Shown here: piece after piece, positions 16,309 through 21,881 of the stretch
How positions within the stretch are numbered: the first letter of the stretch is position 1
How the letters are laid out: every line of letters starts with the position of its first letter
Assembly (NCBI GenBank): GCA_036568625.1
Contig: DATCSF010000137.1
Coordinates: forward strand, 1-21,881
Origin: 66-474 sp036568625
Lineage (GTDB): Bacteria; Pseudomonadota; Gammaproteobacteria; Xanthomonadales; Rhodanobacteraceae
DNA length: 21,881 bases
Direction of reading: 5' to 3'
The notes under the pieces: model-generated
The model's database searches: none
Seen by the model: the letters and a program-made list of their open reading frames with translations, nothing else
Told to the model about the DNA's origin: nothing
Program-made: the position numbers and the translations under genes

Positions 16309-18120
16309 TCAAACCGTACCGCATTCCCGCGACCTTCCCCGCAACAGCATCTTGTCCGCGCGCCGGAGGGTCGACTCCAGCGGTTCGTCGGCCTCGCGCA
16401 GCGCCCAGCCGATCGAGAACACCGCGGGCATGCCATCGTGCGAAGGCACCGCCAGCCGGTCGGCAAGCTCGCGCACGCCGTGCTCGGTGGTGTGCGGCAC
16501 CACGATCGCGAACTCGTCGCCGCCCAGGCGCACGACCACGTCGCCGGAATCGGCGGTGTGGCCAAGCAGCCGCGCCATGTCGCGCAGCACCTCGTCGCCG
16601 CGTTCGCGACCCTCGCTGGCATTCAACTGCCGGAAATAATCGATGTCCACCACCACGCAGCCCCATACCTGGTCGTGGGTGGCCTGCATCGCGAACAGTT
16701 CCAGGAAACGCCGCGTGCGGCAACCGGTCAAGGTGTCGCGCTGGTTCTGGTCGCGCAAGCGCAATTCATATCGATGCCGCAGGGTCACGTCTTGCGCCGA
16801 ACCCAACACGTAGGGCGCCGGTTCGGCATCGGGATAACACACGAACTGGTACTGCCACACGCGCCGCTCGCCGTTGCGCGCCACCACATGCAACACGCCG
16901 CCGTCACGCCGCAAGCTGCGAATGCGATCGGTGTAATCGTTCCAGTTGGCATCGGCCTCATCGGCGACGAAGTCGGCCAGTGAACGCCCGACCATGTCTT
17001 CGCGGTTGTAGCCCAGCGCTTGCGCCATCGCCGCGTTGACCCTCAGCAAGCGTCCGTCCAGATCGTGCATCCAGACCAGCGCGAGGCCGGATTCCACCAG
17101 GTCGTCGTAGCGGCTTGCGCACTCGCGCAGCGCCTGGCGCGAGGCGTGTTCGGCCGAAAGGTCGCGCACCAGCATCATGCGCGCGGACACTTCGGCATGC
17201 GGAAGATTGCCGATATCCGTGAGCACGTCAAATGGCTCGCCCGTGGCGCGGCGATGCTGCCAGGCCACGCTGCCGGGCGGCACGGCGCGGCCGGCATCGC
17301 GCAGGTAGGTACGCAGGCGTTCGGCTTCCGCGGGCGCGAACAAGTCGGAAACGCGCAACTGCTGGAAATGCTGGCGCGGATAGCCGTAGCACTGCTCGGC
17401 CGCGGCATTGGCGCTCAGGATGCGCAGGTCGGAGCTGGCAAACACCACCACCGGCAGCGGATTCAGGTCGAACCACACGCGCGTTTCGTCCGCGCGGCGA
17501 CGCGTCAGCTTCTGCAGATCGAGTTCGTCGGTGATGTCGCGCGCGGCCCCGACCAGGCCCGAGACGCGCCCGCGGGTGTCGTGCAGCGGACGCTTGGAAA
17601 CCAGGAAGCTGCGCTCGCCGGACGGCGTCGCCTGCACTTCGCGGAACATCGTGGGCAGGTCACGATCCAGGCACACGCGATCGTTTTCCTCCCACGCGAG
17701 CGCGTCGGGGCCGGGCTGCAGTTCGCTGTCGTTCCGGCCGAGTACGTCCGCCGGCCGCCGCCCGATCAGCGCCGCCGCCGCTTCGTTGACGAACCGGTAG
17801 CGCTGGGCCGCGTCCTTGACGAACACCGGGCAGTCGCCCTGCTCGCAAAGCATTTGCGTCAGTTCGGCCAATCGCCGCAGGCTGCCCAGCGTCCACACCA
17901 GCAGGACGCCGGAACCCGCCAGCGCGCACAGGCCGGCGACCCGCAGCAACATGGCCACGTTGCCGGACCGCGTGATTTCGCTGCCGGTGGTGGCCAGTAC
18001 GGCCAGCACCGCCGCCGGAAGCACCAGCAAGCCGATGCCGAGCCACCCGAACCAGCGCAGCGAAGCGTGCCCACCGGGAATGGCTTCCAGCACGCCGAAT
18101 TTTCCCCTGTGTTTCGCCAC
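16309..18120 (-). CDS. Membrane PAS-PAS-PAS-GGDEF diguanylate cyclase
   Basis: 603-residue inner-membrane sensor that should make cyclic di-GMP. There are two transmembrane helices (about 23-45 and 55-78) with a very short loop between them, so sensing is probably cytosolic or within the membrane. Three PAS domains follow (about 95-200, 215-325, 335-455), the first and third ending in PAC-like GAARDITDEL and GSAQDVTLRHR. The GGDEF domain (about 460-600) has DTLTGCRTRRFL, VDIDYFRQLN and RLGGDEFAIV. The active motif is intact, but the inhibitory RxxD site is DSGD here, so product inhibition is likely lost. The domain's end (ADKMLLRGRSRE) is short. The GTG start at 18118-18120 has GAGGGGA upstream; ATG 18136-18138 is the alternative, without a ribosome site. 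Confidence 0.9.
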   Translation of the reverse strand: MAKHRGKFGVLEAIPGGHASLRWFGWLGIGLLVLPAAVLAVLATTGSEITRSGNVAMLLRVAGLCALAGSGVLLVWTLGSLRRLAELTQMLCEQGDCPVFVKDAAQRYRFVNEAAAALIGRRPADVLGRNDSELQPGPDALAWEENDRVCLDRDLPTMFREVQATPSGERSFLVSKRPLHDTRGRVSGLVGAARDITDELDLQKLTRRRADETRVWFDLNPLPVVVFASSDLRILSANAAAEQCYGYPRQHFQQLRVSDLFAPAEAERLRTYLRDAGRAVPPGSVAWQHRRATGEPFDVLTDIGNLPHAEVSARMMLVRDLSAEHASRQALRECASRYDDLVESGLALVWMHDLDGRLLRVNAAMAQALGYNREDMVGRSLADFVADEADANWNDYTDRIRSLRRDGGVLHVVARNGERRVWQYQFVCYPDAEPAPYVLGSAQDVTLRHRYELRLRDQNQRDTLTGCRTRRFLELFAMQATHDQVWGCVVVDIDYFRQLNASEGRERGDEVLRDMARLLGHTADSGDVVVRLGGDEFAIVVPHTTEHGVRELADRLAVPSHDGMPAVFSIGWALREADEPLESTLRRADKMLLRGRSRECGTV

Positions 18121-18270
18121 GACGTCCCCTCGACGCATTCTCACGCGCCGCAAACACGCGGCGCCCACCCCGCAGTGCAAGAGGCGTGCTTGCGCCCGCG
18201 CGGGCCGTACATGCGTCACAGTTGTTGACCGGCGGAACGGCAGTTTGTTGACGCGGGTCTCATTTGCCAC

Positions 18271-18367
18271 GCGATCCTCCATGATCGCTGCTTCATCGAA
18301 CCTCATTGCACATTGCTGGCTTCTCGCGCAACCAGCACCAGAACGCCCGTCCATGGGCTGACTTTCC
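18271..18367 (-). repeat. Composite palindromic repeat, copy 2 (minus orientation)
   Basis: Read on the minus strand: box A at 18367-18338 (GGAAAGTCAGCCCATGGA then GCGTTCTGG), then box B at 18288-18271 (GCGATC ATGGAG GATCGC). Order and spacing are as in the other copies. It fills much of the 284-base gap between the arginase stop and the GGDEF gene start, in the direction of transcription, so it would lie in the leader of the GGDEF message or the trailer of the arginase message. Confidence 0.65.
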
Positions 18368-18369
18368 AC

Positions 18370-18406
18370 GACAGCCGTTCCGGTCGAACTGGTCCGGCGA
18401 GCTGTC
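18370..18406 (-). terminator. Hairpin overlapping the arginase stop
   Basis: On the minus strand GACAGC and GCTGTC pair across an inner CCGG/CCGG pair, giving a long interrupted hairpin that begins inside the arginase stop codon region and ends 2 bases before box A of the repeat. No T-run follows. It could stabilise the arginase 3' end, or be part of the repeat element. Confidence 0.3.
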
Positions 18407-19328
18407 AGGCCCGCATCAGGGTGGATTTGCCGAACAGGCTTTCGACCAGATCGACCACCAGCTCCGCGGTGCGGTTGTGTTCGTCGAGCGCCGGGTTCAG
18501 TTCCATGATGTCCAGCGAGGCCGCAAGCCCGGTGTCGGCGATCATCTCCATGCACAACTGCGCTTCGCGATAGCTCGGCCCGCCCGGCACCGTGGTGCCC
18601 ACCGCCGGCGCGATCGACGGATCGAGAAAATCCACATCGAAACTGACGTGCAGGTGGGTGTCGTCGTCCAGATCGTCCAGCGCCTGGTCCATCACGCGGC
18701 GCATGCCGTGCTCGTCGATGTAGCGCATGTCGAAGATCTCGAGCCCGGCGTCGTGCACCAGCTTTTTTTCGTTCGGGTCGACCGAGCGGATGCCAATTTG
18801 GCGCACCGCGTCGGCGGCGAGCGCAGGCGCCACGCCGCTCATTTCGGTCAACTCGCGCGGACCGAAGCCACACAGGCACGCCACCGGCATGCCGTGGATG
18901 TTGCCGGAAGGCGTGATCTCGGCGGTGTTGAAATCGGCATGCGCGTCCAGCCACAACACGCGCAGCTTGCGACCGTGGGCACGGCAATATCGCGCCACCG
19001 CGCTGATCGAGCCGATCGCGAGGCAATGATCGCCACCCAGCATGATCGGCACCCGGCCGGCCTCGAGTTCGGCGGTTTCGGCCTCCAGCACCGCGCGATT
19101 CCACGCCACCACTTCCGCGAAATGGCGATAGCCGTCGTGCGGCGGCTGCCAGGGATTGAGTGGCCCGGCGAGATTGCCGCGATCGACGACGTCCAGGCCG
19201 CGCGCTGCCAAGGCCTGGGGCAGACCCGCCACGCGCAAGGCCTCCGGACCCATCGAGGCGCCGCGCGAACCCGCGCCGATGTCGGTGGGAACGCCGAACA
19301 GGGAAACCGGTCTCGTTTTGCTCGCCAC
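18405..19328 (-). CDS. rocF: Arginase
   Basis: 307-residue cytosolic manganese enzyme of the ureohydrolase family, converting arginine to ornithine and urea. Both metal sites are complete: H101 (GGDHC), D128, H130 and D132 (WLDAHADFN), D231 and D233 (SFDVDFLDP). GNIHGMP with H145 is the arginase-type proton-shuttle segment and argues for arginase over agmatinase. The usual GGDHS has Cys instead of Ser at 102. The start is GTG at 19326-19328 (no ATG fits), with GGTGA about 7 bases upstream; the product begins VASKTRPVSLFGVPTDIGAG, in line with the family. It lies 67 bases after the Hpt gene. I see no operator site that explains regulation. Confidence 0.93.
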   Translation of the reverse strand: MASKTRPVSLFGVPTDIGAGSRGASMGPEALRVAGLPQALAARGLDVVDRGNLAGPLNPWQPPHDGYRHFAEVVAWNRAVLEAETAELEAGRVPIMLGGDHCLAIGSISAVARYCRAHGRKLRVLWLDAHADFNTAEITPSGNIHGMPVACLCGFGPRELTEMSGVAPALAADAVRQIGIRSVDPNEKKLVHDAGLEIFDMRYIDEHGMRRVMDQALDDLDDDTHLHVSFDVDFLDPSIAPAVGTTVPGGPSYREAQLCMEMIADTGLAASLDIMELNPALDEHNRTAELVVDLVESLFGKSTLMRA

Positions 19329-19395
19329 GCGCCGTCACCCGTGATTGTGCGAACATGAAAGCATAGCCCGCGGGCGGGCGCGGAGCCAGCCGAAG

Positions 19396-19737
19396 CTACG
19401 TCGCAAGGATGGCGGCATCCAGAACCGCCGTCAGTGCCGCGACCGCGGCCGTCGCCGCAGCCCGTTCGCGGCACGGCGCGCGCCCCGACAGCAGGCGATC
19501 CAGGTCGCGCGCGGCGTTGCCCACCGCATCGAGGCCATAACACGGTGCCGAGCCCGAAAGTTTGTGGCCCACCTCGCGCAGGCGCAGCCACGGCGCTTCG
19601 TCGCCGCCGTCCGTGCATTCGCCCCACGCCACCGCCAGAGCGGCGCGGCGGCCCGGCAGCTCCTGCATGAAATGCCGGCGCAGTACTTCGATCTGCGCCT
19701 GGAATTCCGCTTCGCCGGGATCCGCTTCCGCGCCCAT
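19396..19737 (-). CDS. Hpt domain phosphotransfer protein
   Basis: 113-residue small soluble protein, essentially one Hpt four-helix domain. The motif LREVGHKLSGSAPCYGLDAV corresponds to the family HxLKGSSxxxG signature; H58 is the expected phosphorylated histidine. There are no kinase or receiver domains in the same protein or next door, so its partners must be encoded elsewhere. The ATG at 19735-19737 has GAGG 6 bases upstream; a GTG seven codons earlier is less likely. The start is only 28 bases from the 3' end of tRNA-Thr with no terminator between, so the message may come from the tRNA promoter. The GGDEF protein two genes on is a possible pathway link, but no direct evidence ties them. 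Confidence 0.82.
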   Translation of the reverse strand: MGAEADPGEAEFQAQIEVLRRHFMQELPGRRAALAVAWGECTDGGDEAPWLRLREVGHKLSGSAPCYGLDAVGNAARDLDRLLSGRAPCRERAAATAAVAALTAVLDAAILAT

Positions 19738-19765
19738 CGCTCGCCTCGTCCACAACACGGTCGGT

Positions 19766-19841
19766 TGGTGCCGACAGTCTGACTCGAACAGACGACCTAC
19801 CGCTTACAAGGCGGTTGCTCTACCAACTGAGCTATGCCGGC
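19766..19841 (-). tRNA. tRNA-Thr (anticodon TGT)
   Basis: Minus-strand 76-base tRNA with encoded CCA. Acceptor stem GCCGGCA/TGTCGGC (with one wobble pair), D arm GCTC-AGTTGGTA-GAGC, anticodon stem ACCGC/GCGGT with loop CTTGTAA (anticodon TGT at 19806-19808), T arm GTCTG-TTCGAGT-CAGAC. It reads ACA and other ACN threonine codons. A good -10 box (GATAAT) lies 11 bases upstream. It is followed closely by the Hpt gene. Confidence 0.97.
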
Positions 19842-19852
19842 GTGCCATGAAG

Positions 19853-19858
19853 ATTATC
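19853..19858 (-). promoter_or_regulatory. -10 box of the tRNA-Thr promoter
   Basis: GATAAT on the minus strand, a five-of-six match to TATAAT, 11 bases before the first base of tRNA-Thr, which would put the transcript start about 4-5 bases before the tRNA. The -35 region at 16-18 bases (TTTCGC/ATTTCG) is weak. This is the best sigma-70-like element I can see in the window. Confidence 0.5.
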
Positions 19859-19904
19859 GCAACATCCGGCGACTGCGAAATCGCGACCATTGGACGCATG
19901 CCCA

Positions 19905-20567
19905 TCAAAAGCAATCGATCGACTTCGACTGCAGGTCGCTGCGACCGGGCAACCAGGCCTGCCAGTCGAACGGGCCCGCGGGCGGCACCGCATAATCCAC
20001 CCAGTACGCAGGTTCGGTATCCACGCGTTGCTCGACCCTGGCCGCAAAACCCAGCGCCTGCAACTGCGCGAGCCGGTTCTGCGCGTTCGCCTCGTCGTTG
20101 AACAACCCCAGCGAAATGGTGTTCTGCGAATCGCCCGCGGTCACCACGTAGTAATCGTGGATGCCCCTGGCGGCGAGCCGGCGCGCCTCGTCCAGCGCCG
20201 TCTCGCGGCTCGCCGCGGCCGGCAGATACACCCAATAGCCGTGCGAGCGACGCATCTGCTCCTCGCGGTACTGGATGCGCGCGACGTGCGGCGAAAGTGT
20301 TTGCATGGCGGCGCGCATGTCCACCGTAGTCATGAACGGTCCCAACGTTCTGCACGCGTCGCGCGCCTGCCGCGTGGTCGTCGCAACCACGGAAGATGCA
20401 CCGGCGGGGTGTGCGGCGTGCCGCATTTCCGACAGCAATCGCAGTTCGGGCACGCCCGGATCGGTCACTGGCGAAAGCGGCGGCTCAGGCGTGCGCCCGA
20501 ACAACAGCCACGCACCCGCGCCGAGATTCAACGCCACCAGCAGCAGGAACAGCAAGCGAACGAACAT
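19905..20567 (-). CDS. Membrane-anchored SPOR domain protein
   Basis: 220-residue protein with an N-terminal transmembrane anchor (MFVRLLFLLLVALNLGAGAWLLF) and a periplasmic part. Residues about 109-182 look like a SPOR domain: GYWVYLPAAASRETALDEAR, DYYVVTAGDSQNTISLGLF and a C-terminal ALGFAARVEQRV, the usual pattern of two repeats. SPOR domains bind glycan strands stripped of peptides at division sites, so a role in septal wall or envelope work is likely (inference). Two cysteines (C72, C219) are present. The start is ATG 20565-20567; no Shine-Dalgarno is evident. coaX lies upstream on the same strand, but a 253-base repeat-filled gap separates them. Confidence 0.82.
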   Translation of the reverse strand: MFVRLLFLLLVALNLGAGAWLLFGRTPEPPLSPVTDPGVPELRLLSEMRHAAHPAGASSVVATTTRQARDACRTLGPFMTTVDMRAAMQTLSPHVARIQYREEQMRRSHGYWVYLPAAASRETALDEARRLAARGIHDYYVVTAGDSQNTISLGLFNDEANAQNRLAQLQALGFAARVEQRVDTEPAYWVDYAVPPAGPFDWQAWLPGRSDLQSKSIDCF

Positions 20568-20584
20568 GGTTTGCCGGTTTCAAA

Positions 20585-20707
20585 GCTTCGCCCGAAGCGG
20601 CTCTGGTGAGAAATCAGGGCACGGAAGCCCGTTCGGGAATTTCACAGAGGGGCCGAATCTACAAGGATTCGATGGCGTTCAACGTAGCCGCGATCATGGA
20701 TGATCGC
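20585..20707 (+). repeat. Composite palindromic repeat, copy 3
   Basis: It begins with a perfect 6-base hairpin (GCTTCG CC CGAAGC, 20585-20598). Box A is at 20611-20637: AAATCA then GGGC-ACGGAA-GCCC then GTTCGGG. A CGAATC/GATTCG hairpin lies at 20654-20671. Box B is at 20690-20707: GCGATCATGGATGATCGC, a perfect 8-base palindrome with GG centre. It sits between the SPOR gene and coaX and runs directly into copy 4. Confidence 0.7.
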
Positions 20708-20717
20708 AAAAACTGAA

Positions 20718-20833
20718 AAATCAGGCCATGAAAGGCCGTTCGGGTCTTCGCTTTTAGGTGCGCGGCCGATCAGACAATCAATGACGCGACGATCAGGGAC
20801 GATCGCGCAAATCAACACGATCAAGGATGATCG
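20718..20833 (+). repeat. Composite palindromic repeat, copy 4, with an extra box B
   Basis: Box A is at 20718-20744: AAATCA then GGCC-ATGAAA-GGCC then GTTCGGG. It matches copy 3 in the flanks while the stem changed from GGGC/GCCC to GGCC/GGCC. Box B at 20786-20808 is imperfect (GCG-a-CGATC/GATCG-CGC around AGGGAC). A second box B at 20818-20833 (CGATCA AGGA TGATCG) overlaps the coaX stop codon at 20821-20823. Confidence 0.68.
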
Positions 20834-21591
20834 CACAACTGTGCGGACCATGCCGCCAGCCCGCGCAGTACCGCGTGGTCGAATATCTCGGCCCGGAAAC
20901 CATCGCGCGCCAGCCATGTGCGCAGGCGCCCAGCCCAGCCGCCATGCAACCACACCTGCGCCTCGCCACGCGCAGCACCTTGACGCGCAACAAACCATTC
21001 GACCAGCGCACCCGCCGCGGCCCAGCAACCTGCCTGCAGCGCCGCGGCGGTGTCGTCGCCGCCATCGCCGTCGAATGCATCTGGATTGGTGTCGGCAATC
21101 GCGGTTCCATTGCGCAAGGCATCCAGCATCCGCGCGGGCGACAGCGCGATCAGCCCGGCCGCGTGTTCGCCGTCCGCCGCGACGGCATCCAGCGTCAAGG
21201 CGGTGCCGCAACCGACCACGATGCCGGCGTCCCGCGTGTGCGCGTGGACGGCAACCATGGACAGGAAACGATCGATGCCGAGTCGTTCGGGACGCGCATA
21301 GCGGTTGCCGACGCCGCATGCATGCCGCGGCGTGCTCAGCCATTCGGTGGCGGGACCGCTTGGCAACAGCTCGCGCATGCGTTCGGCGAGCGCAGCCGAC
21401 GCCACCGAAGCGACGAGGATGCGCGTGGGCCGCGGCCAGGCTTCGACGAGACCGCGAATGCGCGCCGCGAAATCCGGCTGCGCCCAGTCCAGTGCGGTGA
21501 CATCGACGGGCACGCCCTGTCCCAGGCGCGCCAGCTTGGCGCGCGAGTTGCCCAAGTCGAGCAACCATGTTTCATCGGCGCGCGCGTTCAC
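20821..21591 (-). CDS. coaX: Type III pantothenate kinase CoaX
   Basis: 256-residue ASKHA-fold kinase for the first step of coenzyme A synthesis (pantothenate to 4'-phosphopantothenate, ATP-dependent). The phosphate-binding motif DLGNSRAK is at 12-19, RLGIDRF (D107) is the pantothenate/catalytic segment, and GCGTALTLDAV at 127-137 is the second phosphate motif. That motif usually reads DxGTAxTxD; the first Asp is Gly127 here, and the later GGxIxPG segment is AGLIALSPA. It may thus be a divergent but working enzyme, since long flanking similarity remains. The GTG start at 21589-21591 overlaps the birA stop as GTGA, the usual birA-coaX pairing. Its last codons (CDHP-stop) lie inside a repeat palindrome. 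Confidence 0.9.
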   Translation of the reverse strand: MNARADETWLLDLGNSRAKLARLGQGVPVDVTALDWAQPDFAARIRGLVEAWPRPTRILVASVASAALAERMRELLPSGPATEWLSTPRHACGVGNRYARPERLGIDRFLSMVAVHAHTRDAGIVVGCGTALTLDAVAADGEHAAGLIALSPARMLDALRNGTAIADTNPDAFDGDGGDDTAAALQAGCWAAAGALVEWFVARQGAARGEAQVWLHGGWAGRLRTWLARDGFRAEIFDHAVLRGLAAWSAQLCDHP

Positions 21592-21881
21592 CCGGGCCGC
21601 ACCGTGATTTCGGCGCTGTCGATCGCGCGCATGCCTTCACGCGTGCGCACCCGCAACGCACCGCGCGCATCCACGCCCGTCGCGGTGCCGTCGAACGTGG
21701 CGTGCGCGCCTTCGACGCGGACCCTCCGCCCTGCGAGCGCATCGCGCTCCGCCCATGCCTGCGTGAAGGCGGCGAAACCGGATGCGTCGAATGCGTCGAG
21801 CGCTTCAACCAGCCGCGCAACCAGCGCCGTCGCCAGCCGATGGCGAGACGGCGGCACGCCGCCGCACAAGCGGGCCAGATC
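21588..21881 (-). CDS. birA: Biotin--protein ligase BirA, C-terminal end (partial)
   Basis: Last 97 residues of a gene whose 5' part is beyond the right edge; the frame is open to base 21881. The visible part, with HRLATALVARLVEALDAF, a region around FTQAWAERDALAGRRVRVEG, and the small C-terminal beta domain (GTATGVDARGALRVRTREG), matches the end of biotin--[acetyl-CoA-carboxylase] ligases. The enzyme attaches biotin to the carboxyl carrier protein. The catalytic domain and any N-terminal helix-turn-helix cannot be judged here. It overlaps coaX by 4 bases, which supports the call because birA-coaX is a common gene pair. Confidence 0.85.
   Translation of the reverse strand, partial: DLARLCGGVPPSRHRLATALVARLVEALDAFDASGFAAFTQAWAERDALAGRRVRVEGAHATFDGTATGVDARGALRVRTREGMRAIDSAEITVRPG

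Noticed and set aside
18139..19356. Extension of the GGDEF frame far upstream (to a 1015-residue protein)
   Set aside because: The extra part runs through the arginase gene in another frame on the same strand and is low-complexity Arg/Gly/Ala; arginase is clearly the real gene there.
20690..20720. Box B followed by AAAAA as an intrinsic terminator
   Set aside because: On the plus strand a run of A follows, not T, and no gene is transcribed in that direction; on the minus strand the palindrome is not followed by a T-run.
20690..20833. Palindromes at 20690, 20786 and 20818 as a short CRISPR array
   Set aside because: Units are 16-23 bases, not identical, spaced irregularly, and occur at other loci in both orientations, with no cas gene; they fit a dispersed palindromic repeat instead.

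Overview
The window is GC-rich (about two-thirds G+C by eye) and, apart from a handful of intergenic segments, is chromosomal housekeeping DNA. Every gene I can support lies on the minus strand, so transcription runs from the right edge to the left. The gene content and order (yebC-ruvC-ruvA-kup-ruvB-ybgC-tolQRAB-pal-cpoB-queC), the YebC variant beginning MGRGPSI, and the arginase and SPOR neighbours suggest a gammaproteobacterium of the Xanthomonadales, probably Rhodanobacteraceae (Rhodanobacter/Dyella/Luteibacter type). That assignment is inference from gene families and synteny, not from a search.

Layout in transcription order, right to left. (1) The 3' end of birA (cut by the window edge) overlaps coaX (type III pantothenate kinase). 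An array of short palindromic repeats follows, then a membrane-anchored SPOR protein. (2) tRNA-Thr(TGT), a small lone Hpt phosphotransfer protein, an arginase, and a membrane PAS-PAS-PAS-GGDEF diguanylate cyclase follow. (3) aspS leads into yebC, ruvC and ruvA (Holliday-junction processing), then two tandem kup potassium transporters, a two-gene unit of small proteins (DUF6496 with a histone-H1-like basic tail, and DUF3175), and then ruvB. (4) ybgC-tolQ-tolR-tolA-tolB-pal-cpoB forms the complete Tol-Pal envelope system, followed by queC (7-deazaguanine synthesis) and tRNA-Lys(TTT).

Many gene pairs overlap at stop/start (ATGA or GTGA), consistent with translationally coupled operons: birA/coaX, ruvC/ruvA, ruvA/kup, tolQ after ybgC, and cpoB after pal. 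ruvB is separated from ruvA by about 5 kb holding the two kup genes and the DUF pair.

No CRISPR array, phage, insertion sequence, defence island or biosynthetic cluster is visible. The most unusual signal is a family of composite intergenic repeats at four places (16194-16289, 18271-18367, 20585-20707, 20718-20833). Each joins a 'box A' (TCAGsCC...CGTTCsGG with a small hairpin) to a 'box B' palindrome of the type GCGATCATGGATGATCGC, about 70-77 bases further on in the same orientation. Two box A copies show compensatory base changes in the stem. They resemble REP/BIME-type elements, but I cannot name the family. No stretch of more than 300 bases lacks a gene; the larger gaps (96-310, 14172-14347, 16109-16308, 18121-18404, 20568-20820) are described under the nearby features.
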